Shown here piece by piece: positions 1 through 5,317 of a stretch of 5,317 bases of DNA. The DNA is from UBA3818 sp051881895 (GTDB lineage Bacteria; Bacillota; Clostridia; Oscillospirales; Ruminococcaceae). Position 1 is the stretch's first letter. Each line of letters begins with the position of its first letter. The notes beneath the pieces were generated by a model. That model made no database searches. It saw only the letters and a program-made list of their open reading frames with translations, and was not told the DNA's origin. Location: NCBI GenBank assembly GCA_051881895.1, contig JBJEQT010000004.1:1-5317 (forward strand), in the 5' to 3' direction. Made by a program: the position numbers and the translations under genes.

Positions 1-1
1 A

Positions 2-715
2 ATTTCGATCATCCCCTTTTGTTACCGGTACATCCCAAGCCGGCCTTATATCGACCAAATTGACCGTATCCCGCTGATTAACATCCGTAAGATTCCGCTG
101 GACAATTACGGCAATGCCTTTTTAAAACGTACGGTCGATTTCTGCGGCGCGCTGATTTTGATGATCCTATCCTCTCCGATCCTGCTGGCGACTGCCATCG
201 GTGTGAAATTGACTTCGCCAGGGCCGGTGATTTTCAAACAGGAGCGGGTGGGGCTGAACAAGGAATTGTTTACCATGTATAAATTTCGGTCCATGGTGGT
301 CAACGATCAGTCCGATACGGCCTGGAGCACCAATGAGGATCCCCGAAAAACAAAATTCGGCGCATTTATCCGCAAGTTTTCCATTGATGAGCTGCCGCAG
401 CTTTATAACGTGCTCAAAGGTGATATGAGTTTGGTGGGACCACGTCCGGAGCTGCCGTATTTTGTGGAGAATTTTCAAAAGAGCGTTCCGCTTTATATGG
501 TCAAACATCAAGTGAAGCCGGGTATTACCGGGCTGGCACAGGTGAAAGGCTACCGGGGGGACACCTCCATCCAGAAGCGGATTGAATGGGACATCCATTA
601 TATTGAAAACTGGAGCCTGTTTTTGGATATCAAAATTTTGTTCATGACAGTGTTCAAGGGACTGAGAAATGAGGAAGTCCTGCCCGGTAATCAAGAAAAG
701 GTAAAGGAGAAATAG
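2..715 (+). CDS. Undecaprenyl-phosphate sugar-1-phosphate transferase (WcaJ/CpsE-like), 5' partial
   Basis: This membrane enzyme starts polysaccharide assembly by moving a sugar-1-phosphate, probably glucose or galactose, from a UDP-sugar to undecaprenyl phosphate at the cytoplasmic face. The frame is open from base 2 with no start, and its first 52 codons already look like family sequence (PLINIRKIPLDN, then FLKR), so the ATG/TTG near 158-161 is internal. Of the 237 visible residues, about 45-69 form the hydrophobic membrane-embedded helix. Then come SPGPVIFKQERVG, YKFRSM, the catalytic Asp-Glu of SIDELPQ (D129, E130), KGDMSLVGPRPE, and VKPGITGLAQVKGYRGDTS, followed by YIENWSLFLDIKIL. The catalytic half is complete and ends in TAG. 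The missing N-terminus would hold the usual multi-helix and nucleotide-binding-like domains of the long WcaJ/CpsE type. The next gene starts 2 bases later. Family membership is very secure; the sugar transferred cannot be told from sequence. Confidence 0.95.
   Translation: MSIIPFCYRYIPSRPYIDQIDRIPLINIRKIPLDNYGNAFLKRTVDFCGALILMILSSPILLATAIGVKLTSPGPVIFKQERVGLNKELFTMYKFRSMVVNDQSDTAWSTNEDPRKTKFGAFIRKFSIDELPQLYNVLKGDMSLVGPRPELPYFVENFQKSVPLYMVKHQVKPGITGLAQVKGYRGDTSIQKRIEWDIHYIENWSLFLDIKILFMTVFKGLRNEEVLPGNQEKVKEK
703..709 (+). promoter_or_regulatory. Ribosome binding site deciding the GTG start at 718
   Basis: AAAGGAG lies inside the last codons of the sugar transferase gene, 8 bases before a GTG at 718-720. 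No ATG in that frame has a comparable site, so the GTG is preferred as the start of the membrane protein gene. The placement implies translational coupling. Confidence 0.8.
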
Positions 716-717
716 AG

Positions 718-2538
718 GTGAGGACAGGCTTTATCTGGGAAAGAAAAACAAGAAACTGGCTGTTTCTTCCCGTTGTACTTTTAATGGCTGTGATGCCGGT
801 TGTCGTCCGTGCTACCCAGCATTTTTTAAGCGGTGATTTATATCGTTTGTTCCTGACCAATCGGAAAACAGAACTTTTTTCACAGTACCGCGCTCGTTTT
901 TTATGGATGATGGCGGCAATCATGTTGATTTTACTGTTGGTATTCTGCAAGAAGCTTTTTGCGGGAATCGACCGGCTGGGGTGGTTTTATTTTGCGGCCT
1001 GCGGCGTTTTTTTGCTGTGTTTGGTCCTCTCCACTCTGCTTTCTGACCATCGGGATACGGCTTTGTGGGGGATGTACGACCGGGCCGAGGGAATGATGAC
1101 ACAGATTTCTTACCTGATTTTATTCCTTTACACGGCGCTTTCTTACCGGTCGGCGCAGGATTTGAAGCTAATCATGGCGGCAATGGGCGTTTTGATAGCG
1201 GTCAACTCGATTATGGGTATTTCCCAGTTTGCCGGACACGACCTGATGGCCAGCGACTGGGTCAACAGCCTGGTGGTGCCGGACGATATAGAAGGCAAAA
1301 TCAGCGCGATTCAGTTTGACATGGCGAAGATGTACGGCACGGTCAACCACTATAATTATCTGGGGAGCATCGCGGCCATGGCCCTTCCGCTCTGCGCGGT
1401 TCTGGCGCTGCTTGAGAAACGCTGGAAGTTCCGGCTCCCTCTTCTTTTGGCGGCGCTTCTGTCTTTGATGCTGCTGCTGGGTTCCACATCAAGAGCCGGA
1501 CTGGTGGGTACGGCTGCCGCTGTGGTATTGGCGGCGATCTTTTTTCGGCGTCTTTTGTTTCAGCACTGGAAGCTGGTGCTGTCTGTTTTCGGGGGATTGC
1601 TGGTTGCGGTAATCGGTTTGAATTTTGCCCTGCACAATGCTATTTTTGAACGGGTTCCCATGCTTTTCGATGATATTGTGACGATTTTTTCGGATACATC
1701 CGATTTCGATTATAAGGACGAGCTTCCCATCCGTGCCGTGGAAAATACAGACGCCGGTGCAGTGATTACTGTTCAGGGGGATGCGCTGTTTCTCTCGTCG
1801 GAGGACGGGCAGATCGTTTTTCGGGACCAGCAGGGAAACGAGGTGCCTTTTACTTTTAATGAAAAAGGCGTTTTGGTAACGCAGAATAACGCGTTTGCAG
1901 ATTTGTCTTTTCGTCCGGTCAATTCGGCGGACGGCAATACGCCTTATACATACCTGCGCTTGATTTATAACAGAAAGCAGTTGCTGCAATTCTATTACGA
2001 TGACACACAGATTTATCTTGCCAGAACCAATACCACCGAGCCCATGACGCTGGAAGAGCCGCCAATCGCCGGATTTTTAAAGGGAAAAGAGCGCATAGGC
2101 TCTATGCGGGGGTATATCTGGTCCCGAACGATCCCGATTTTGCCCCGTTATTTGGCGCTGGGCGCCGGACCGGACTGCTTTATATATGAATTCCCACAGG
2201 CTGACGTGTTGGGGAAGCTGTACGCTTATGGCGTTGGCAATATTGTTGTGGATAAACCGCACAATCTGTATCTTCAGATTTTCGTCAATGAAGGCGGTAT
2301 TGCGCTCTTGGCATTTTTGGCAATCTGCATCTCTTATTTGTGGGATTGCTTCCGGTTATACGGCGGAAAAAGGCGGGATCCAAACGGGTTTCGGGGCATT
2401 GCCGTGGGGCTGGGCGTTGCCGGTTATCTGTTTGCGGGATTCTTCAATGATTCCACCGTTATGACCGCTACCATGTTTTGGATTTTGTTGGGCGTCGGCG
2501 TTGGAATGAACCGTCAATATCGAAAAGAAAGCGTGTGA
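718..2538 (+). CDS. O-antigen ligase/polymerase-like (Wzy_C/WaaL superfamily) membrane protein with an insertion domain
   Basis: A polytopic membrane protein of 606 residues, probably polymerising or transferring undecaprenyl-linked glycan on the outer face of the membrane. Hydrophobic segments appear at about 14-31, 61-77, 88-109, 127-142, 150-170, 213-232, 239-255, 261-276, 286-305, 526-542 and 558-596 (two in the last). Family landmarks are YDRAEG (120-125), GTVNHYNYLG (207-216), GSTSRAGLVG (255-264, Arg259), SMRGYIWSRT (462-471), GAGPDCF (482-488) and DKPHNLYLQ (512-520, with His515 in the position of the conserved catalytic-loop His). Residues about 325-455 form an extra hydrophilic, beta-rich stretch that makes the protein longer than typical 400-450-residue members. 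It overlaps nothing and follows the sugar transferase by 2 bases. In a Gram-positive there is no lipid A core to ligate, so a Wzy-like polymerase, or ligase to a wall or lipid acceptor, is more likely than a true WaaL. The family call is strong; the exact reaction is inferred. Confidence 0.88.
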   Translation: MRTGFIWERKTRNWLFLPVVLLMAVMPVVVRATQHFLSGDLYRLFLTNRKTELFSQYRARFLWMMAAIMLILLLVFCKKLFAGIDRLGWFYFAACGVFLLCLVLSTLLSDHRDTALWGMYDRAEGMMTQISYLILFLYTALSYRSAQDLKLIMAAMGVLIAVNSIMGISQFAGHDLMASDWVNSLVVPDDIEGKISAIQFDMAKMYGTVNHYNYLGSIAAMALPLCAVLALLEKRWKFRLPLLLAALLSLMLLLGSTSRAGLVGTAAAVVLAAIFFRRLLFQHWKLVLSVFGGLLVAVIGLNFALHNAIFERVPMLFDDIVTIFSDTSDFDYKDELPIRAVENTDAGAVITVQGDALFLSSEDGQIVFRDQQGNEVPFTFNEKGVLVTQNNAFADLSFRPVNSADGNTPYTYLRLIYNRKQLLQFYYDDTQIYLARTNTTEPMTLEEPPIAGFLKGKERIGSMRGYIWSRTIPILPRYLALGAGPDCFIYEFPQADVLGKLYAYGVGNIVVDKPHNLYLQIFVNEGGIALLAFLAICISYLWDCFRLYGGKRRDPNGFRGIAVGLGVAGYLFAGFFNDSTVMTATMFWILLGVGVGMNRQYRKESV

Positions 2539-2543
2539 CTGTA

Positions 2544-3683
2544 ATGGCAAAAAAAATCCTGTATGTGGCCTCGACTTTCGGGCATTTAAAGACATTTCAT
2601 ATCCCCTATCTCCAGGAGCTTCTGTCTCAGGGAAACGAGGTTCACGTTATGGGGGCAGGGGATCCTGCCGGCCTTCCGGACGGGGTGACGGCGATCCCGA
2701 TGCCGTTTGAAAAGAAGATGACCTCCTGGGGAAATTTCAAATGCGCTTTCCGGATTCGAAAGCTGATACGGAAAGAACGGTATGATCTGGTCAGCCTTCA
2801 CACATCTCTGGCGGCGTTTTTTACCCGGTTGGGGATCATGCTCAGCGGGCGGCGGCTGTGGGTCATCAATACAGTGCATGGGTATTTGTTTGATGAAAAT
2901 ACGCCGTGGAAAAAGCGGATGATCCTTTTGGCGGCGGAGAAACTGACCCGCCCGGTGACCGATGTGGTGGCAGTGATGAACCAGCAGGATGAACAGATTG
3001 CGCAGAAATATTATTTATATCGAACCCGGCTGATTTCGATAAAAGGTATGGGGGTTGACGTGTCCCGTTTCGAAAAAAACGAGGCGACTATTGCGGCTGT
3101 GGAATCGTTGCGGCGGACCTATTCCTTTTCACCGCAGGAATTTGTCATGGTATGCGCCGCGGAGTTTTCGGACCGGAAAAATCAGATTTTTTTGGTCCGC
3201 GCCATGCGCCGTCTCAAGGAGGAGGGGATTCCTTGCCGCCTGATTTTGGTAGGAGAAGGCGACCGGTTTGAGCGGATAAAGTCTTTGGCTGTCCAGTTTT
3301 CGGTGCGCAAAGAAATCCGCTTTCCGGGTTATATGCAGGATTTGGCACCTTATTTTTATCTGGCGGATGCCGGCGTGTCTGCCAGCAGAATTGAGGGCCT
3401 GCCTTTTCAAATCATGGAAGCAATGGCTTGCGGGCTGCCGGTTATTGCGAGTAAAGTCAAGGGGCATGAGGATTTGATAGAGCCGGAAGTCAACGGCTTG
3501 TTGTTTGATTTTGATGATGAGGAAGCGTTTTGCCAGGCGGTCCGAAAGCTGTATGAGAATCGGCAGCTGCGGGAAAAAATGGGACAGGCGGGCAAGCAAA
3601 AGGTACAGCGGTACCGATTGGAAAAGGTTTTGCCCGAGAACATGAAAAAGCTGTATGCAGAACCGCTGCAAAAGCAGGAATAG
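2544..3683 (+). CDS. GT4-type (glycosyltransferase family 1 fold) glycosyltransferase
   Basis: A cytoplasmic retaining glycosyltransferase that adds a sugar from a nucleotide donor to the growing lipid-linked oligosaccharide. The 379 residues are the normal length for the GT-B fold. The N-terminal Rossmann half opens with KKILYVASTFGHLKTFHIPYL and continues through HTSLAAFFTRLG and NTVHGYLFD (109-117); this opening resembles EpsD/CapM-like enzymes of capsule and biofilm clusters. The C-terminal half carries FSDRKNQ (208-214), LILVGEGDRFERI (233-245), RFPGYMQDLAPYFYLAD, and the EX7E motif from Glu284 to Glu292 in SRIEGLPFQIMEAMACGLPV. I chose ATG 2544 because the typical N-terminus begins there; the frame is open to 2478, and GTG 2535, which overlaps the upstream TGA, is an alternative. 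The ribosome binding site is weak (AAAGAAAG), so translation probably depends on coupling to the gene ending 5 bases before. Donor and acceptor are unknown. Confidence 0.92.
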   Translation: MAKKILYVASTFGHLKTFHIPYLQELLSQGNEVHVMGAGDPAGLPDGVTAIPMPFEKKMTSWGNFKCAFRIRKLIRKERYDLVSLHTSLAAFFTRLGIMLSGRRLWVINTVHGYLFDENTPWKKRMILLAAEKLTRPVTDVVAVMNQQDEQIAQKYYLYRTRLISIKGMGVDVSRFEKNEATIAAVESLRRTYSFSPQEFVMVCAAEFSDRKNQIFLVRAMRRLKEEGIPCRLILVGEGDRFERIKSLAVQFSVRKEIRFPGYMQDLAPYFYLADAGVSASRIEGLPFQIMEAMACGLPVIASKVKGHEDLIEPEVNGLLFDFDDEEAFCQAVRKLYENRQLREKMGQAGKQKVQRYRLEKVLPENMKKLYAEPLQKQE

Positions 3684-3690
3684 CGATTGT

Positions 3691-3728
3691 CGTGCGGCAG
3701 GCGAAAAGCCTGCCGCACGTTTTGCTTT
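3691..3728 (+). terminator. Rho-independent terminator of the polysaccharide operon
   Basis: A perfect 12-bp GC-rich stem (CGTGCGGCAGGC at 3691-3702 pairing with 3708-3719) closes a GAAAA loop and is followed by TTTTGCTTT. It starts 7 bases after the glycosyltransferase stop. The complementary strand lacks a T-tract after the stem, so it acts for + strand transcription only and marks the 3' end of the operon. Confidence 0.93.
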
Positions 3729-3824
3729 CGGAAAAAGAGGGCAAATTGCGAAAGAAAAAATTCGTTTTTCTGCGGTAAATTTTGACCGCTGCTGGAGCGA
3801 AAAGCAAGAAAACGGGAAAACGGA

Positions 3825-3853
3825 TTGACAAATTCATACAGAGGTTATACAAT
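3825..3853 (+). promoter_or_regulatory. Sigma-A type promoter for the blaI/M56 unit
   Basis: TTGACA (3825-3830) and TACAAT (3848-3853) are separated by exactly 17 bases, and the -10 box is preceded by TA (TATACAAT). This is one base off full vegetative consensus. Transcription should start near 3860, about 30 bases before the repressor ATG. Its position downstream of the terminator makes the regulatory pair a separate transcription unit. Confidence 0.85.
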
Positions 3854-3866
3854 AAAGAAAATGATA

Positions 3867-3878
3867 CTACAAATGTAG
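3867..3878 (+). promoter_or_regulatory. Putative BlaI/MecI-family operator (autoregulatory)
   Basis: CTACAAATGTAG has inverted arms CTACA and TGTAG around a 2-base centre. It matches the TACA-N2-TGTA core of known bla/mec operators, where BlaI/MecI dimers bind. It lies just downstream of the predicted transcription start and runs into the ribosome binding site, so a bound repressor would block initiation or early elongation of its own operon. The upstream ATACA sequences at 3836-3840 and 3847-3851 could be further half-sites, but they have no matching TGTA arm. Assignment rests on motif resemblance plus the adjacent repressor gene. Confidence 0.7.
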
Positions 3879-3881
3879 GAG
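3877..3881 (+). promoter_or_regulatory. Ribosome binding site of the repressor gene
   Basis: AGGAG, 8 bases before ATG 3890. It selects this ATG over upstream in-frame codons reaching back to 3782, which would place the start upstream of the promoter. Its first two bases are shared with the right arm of the putative operator. Confidence 0.85.
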
Positions 3882-3889
3882 AAATTCAT

Positions 3890-4270
3890 ATGAAACTGAA
3901 AAAACTGCCGGAATCGGAACTGGAAATCATGATTGCACTGTGGGAAGCGGATGGCCCGGTGCCGCGCAATTATTTTGACCAGAAATTAAAAGAACGGAAA
4001 AACTGGGCGGATTCCACCATTCTAAGTTTGTTAGGCAGACTGCAGGAAAAAGGTTTTTTATCCTGCAGCAAACAGGGAAACAGGAATCTTTATGAATCGC
4101 TGGTTTCACAGGAAGAATATCTGGCATATGAAAACCGGAATTTTCTCCAAAAGCTTCACGGCAATTCCATTCGGAACCTGGTGGCTTCCATGGTGGACAG
4201 CCGGGATTTGACGCAATCCGATCTGGATGATTTGAGACAATATTTGAATCAGATGAAAAGGGAGGAGTAG
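3890..4270 (+). CDS. BlaI/MecI/CopY-family transcriptional repressor
   Basis: A 126-residue cytoplasmic DNA-binding protein, the family's usual length. Residues about 5-70 are the winged helix-turn-helix: LPESELEIMIALWE is the typical first helix, DSTILSLLGRLQEKGFL (41-57) holds the recognition helix, and KQGNRNLYESLVSQEEY is the wing and its exit. Residues about 75-126 are the helical dimerisation tail. In the family, dimers bind TACA-N2-TGTA operators and are inactivated by proteolysis triggered by a BlaR1/MecR1 membrane receptor. Both expected partners are present: an operator just upstream and an M56 protease gene 2 bases downstream. The Asn-Phe pair cleaved in staphylococcal BlaI/MecI (101-102) is not seen; the matching place reads NLVASM (S100-M101). 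Family assignment is firm. Target genes beyond autoregulation are unknown, since no beta-lactamase or PBP gene is in the window. Confidence 0.93.
   Translation: MKLKKLPESELEIMIALWEADGPVPRNYFDQKLKERKNWADSTILSLLGRLQEKGFLSCSKQGNRNLYESLVSQEEYLAYENRNFLQKLHGNSIRNLVASMVDSRDLTQSDLDDLRQYLNQMKREE
4261..4267 (+). promoter_or_regulatory. Ribosome binding site deciding the GTG start at 4273
   Basis: GGAGGAG overlaps the last codons and stop of the repressor gene and sits 5 bases before GTG 4273. This strong site supports the GTG start and translational coupling of repressor and protease. Confidence 0.85.
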
Positions 4271-4272
4271 CT

Positions 4273-5256
4273 GTGACGGATTTATTTGGCAATTTGATAC
4301 GCGTTACGCTGAGTATGTCTGTACTGATTGCCTTTGTTCTTTTTTGTACTCCGTTTTTGAAAAAAAGATATTCGGCAGGCTGGCGCTACTGGGTTTGGAT
4401 GGTCATTGCCATACGTCTTTTGATTCCTTTCCAGATGCCGGCGATTGCGTTGCCGGATTTGAGCGGGCGGTTCCAGACTACGGTATCCGCCGATTGGCCC
4501 GAAAAACAGGTTGCGGAATCCCATCCGGCAGCGGAAACGGAGCTTTTATCCCAGCAGGAAACCGATGTTCGGAAAGAGCAGACGGTTCAAATACAACAGC
4601 AGCAGAAAGAGCCGCTCCCGGTCGTGCCGGCAGAGCAGAAAACACAAACTGCTCCATGGGCTGGTTGGACAGAGAAATTGGCAGCATTTCCATGGGCAAA
4701 AGCGGGAATGGCGGTTTGGATGCTGGGGGCTGCCGTGATGCTGACAGTCCATCTTGCAACCGGCAACCGGATGCGGCGTGTTTTGCGCACCTGCACGCGG
4801 CCGGTTCAAAATCCCGATTGCCAGGCGGTTTGGAAAGAAATAAAAGACAAAACAGGCTATTTGGGCCCAATGCGGCTGGCACATTGCCCGGCTGTATCTT
4901 CTCCCATGGTGGTTGGCCTGCGCCGTCCGCAGCTTTTGCTGCCGCGGGAGGATTACCCAGCCGAAGCGCTGGAGATGATCTTCCGGCACGAACTGGTTCA
5001 TGTGATGCGCCATGATTTATGGTATAAGCTTTTGCTGATCGCGGCCTCGACCATTCACTGGTTTAATCCGCTTGTCCATTGGATGGTAAAAGCGGCGGAC
5101 CGGGATTTGGAAATTTCCTGCGACGAAAAAGTAACGCGCCGGCGGAACCGGGATTTCCGCGCGAAGTACGGTGAGGCGATTTTTGAAGTGCTGCAGCGGG
5201 ACAGTGGGAAAAAATTCTTTTTCACGACCAATTTCTGCAATGAAAAAAAGATATAG
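4273..5256 (+). CDS. BlaR1/MecR1-like M56 zinc metalloprotease receptor, cut short by an in-frame TAG
   Basis: A membrane protease expected to cleave the adjacent repressor after sensing an outside signal. The 327 residues before the stop show two N-terminal membrane helices (about 7-29 and 36-56), an external loop rich in Gln, Glu and Pro (about 60-138, including QQQQ at 108-111), a third helix (about 142-162), then the cytoplasmic M56 domain. That domain carries SSPMVVGLRRPQLLLP (209-224), the zinc site HELVH (239-243) followed by RHDLWYK, the hydrophobic IHWFNPLVHWM, and DRDLEISCDE (276-285), where Glu280 is the likely third zinc ligand. KYGEAIFEVL and FFFTTNFCNEKK follow, as in the family. 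The TAG at 5254-5256 ends the frame, yet family-like sequence continues beyond it in the same frame. The protease core is therefore intact, but the fourth membrane helix and any C-terminal sensor domain are lost unless the stop is bypassed or an error. This may be a pseudogene. Confidence 0.85.
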   Translation: MTDLFGNLIRVTLSMSVLIAFVLFCTPFLKKRYSAGWRYWVWMVIAIRLLIPFQMPAIALPDLSGRFQTTVSADWPEKQVAESHPAAETELLSQQETDVRKEQTVQIQQQQKEPLPVVPAEQKTQTAPWAGWTEKLAAFPWAKAGMAVWMLGAAVMLTVHLATGNRMRRVLRTCTRPVQNPDCQAVWKEIKDKTGYLGPMRLAHCPAVSSPMVVGLRRPQLLLPREDYPAEALEMIFRHELVHVMRHDLWYKLLLIAASTIHWFNPLVHWMVKAADRDLEISCDEKVTRRRNRDFRAKYGEAIFEVLQRDSGKKFFFTTNFCNEKKI

Positions 5257-5316
5257 ATGCAGCGATTTGATGCGATTTTTGACACCAAGCGGAAACATCG
5301 GGGCGCCGCAGCCATG
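5257..5316 (+). pseudogene. Same-frame continuation of the M56 receptor after the TAG, 3' partial
   Basis: Reading on in the frame of the protease directly after the TAG gives MQRFDAIFDTKRKHRGAAAM with no further stop to the window edge. The RFDAIFDTKRKHRG part resembles the basic segment (RF..I.DT.KKRKG) that in clostridial BlaR1/MecR1 proteins joins the protease domain to the fourth membrane helix; AAAM would be the start of that helix. Spacing across the stop (KK, four positions, RF) fits the family without a gap, so one sense codon seems to have become TAG. An ATG directly follows the stop, but it lacks a good ribosome binding site. The remainder lies outside the window. Confidence 0.65.
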
Positions 5317-5317
5317 T

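Noticed and set aside
158..715. A complete sugar transferase starting at TTG 158 or ATG 161.
   Set aside because: The frame is open to base 2 and the upstream residues match the family, so the gene is 5' truncated by the window edge rather than starting here.
2092..2108. CGCATA/TATGCG inverted repeat with a 5-base loop.
   Set aside because: It lies inside conserved coding sequence of the ligase-like gene (ERIGSMRG), so coincidence is the simplest explanation.
2478..2543. N-terminal extension of the glycosyltransferase by 22 residues.
   Set aside because: It overlaps the upstream gene's conserved end, has no ribosome binding site, and the family N-terminus (KKILYVAS) begins at ATG 2544.
3129..3671. 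Long reverse-strand open frame opposite the glycosyltransferase, and other reverse or shifted frames across the window.
   Set aside because: They lack ribosome binding sites and recognisable motifs and lie opposite well-supported genes; they are shadows of the coding strand.
3754..3789. Small inverted repeats GAAAAA/TTTTTC and GCGGT/ACCGC between terminator and promoter.
   Set aside because: Stems are only 5-6 bp, one of them all but entirely A/T, with no partner element or tail; this is within chance for an A/T-rich spacer.
3861..3878. Mini-ORF ATG-ATA-CTA-CAA-ATG-TAG in the repressor leader, ending at the ribosome binding site.
   Set aside because: It has no ribosome binding site of its own and lies almost at the predicted transcript start; the palindrome explains the sequence better.
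5244..5250. A-AAA-AAG slippery heptamer in the zero frame just before the TAG, as used for -1 frameshifting in dnaX.
   Set aside because: A -1 slip would bypass the TAG but reach TGA at 5268-5270 after six codons, and the continuing homology is in the original frame, so it cannot restore the receptor.
1..5317. CRISPR arrays, tRNA or rRNA genes, insertion sequences, attachment sites or toxin-antitoxin genes.
   Set aside because: No regularly spaced repeats, cloverleaf, terminal inverted repeats or transposase-like motifs were seen on either strand.

Overview
The window looks like a chromosomal segment of a Gram-positive anaerobe of the Clostridia (Oscillospiraceae/Ruminococcaceae-like). GC content is roughly balanced by eye. 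The genes are tightly packed on one strand with AGGAG-type ribosome binding sites and some GTG starts, and there is a BlaI/M56 regulatory pair of a kind very common in clostridia. Genus and species cannot be told from the sequence alone.

Region 1 (about 1-3728) is the 3' end of a cell-surface or exopolysaccharide operon. It holds a polyprenyl-phosphate sugar-1-phosphate transferase of the WcaJ/CpsE type (5' end outside the window), a 606-residue polytopic O-antigen ligase/polymerase-like protein with a soluble insertion before its catalytic loop, and a GT4-type glycosyltransferase. The gaps between these genes are 2 and 5 bases, so they are almost certainly co-transcribed and translationally coupled. 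A strong intrinsic terminator (12-bp perfect stem plus T-rich tail) ends the unit. The enzymes fit one pathway: the first loads a sugar phosphate onto undecaprenyl phosphate, the glycosyltransferase extends the lipid-linked sugar in the cytoplasm, and the membrane protein polymerises or transfers the product on the outer face.

Region 2 (about 3729-5317) is a separate, independently promoted unit. It has a near-consensus sigma-A promoter (TTGACA-17-TACAAT), a BlaI/MecI-type palindromic operator just before the ribosome binding site, a 126-residue BlaI/MecI-family repressor, and a BlaR1/MecR1-like M56 membrane metalloprotease two bases downstream. By family logic the protease is a transmembrane receptor that cleaves the repressor to relieve autorepression. 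No beta-lactamase or other obvious target gene lies in the window.

The main anomaly is in the M56 gene. Its frame is stopped by a TAG at 5254-5256, but the same frame continues past the stop with residues that look like normal family sequence (RFDAIFDTKRKHRG) up to the window edge. The likeliest explanations are a nonsense mutation or a sequencing error. The truncation leaves the zinc protease core intact and removes the last membrane helix and any sensor domain. I did not find a clearly novel multi-gene system. The observations most worth a second look are this interrupted receptor and the insertion domain in the ligase-like protein.
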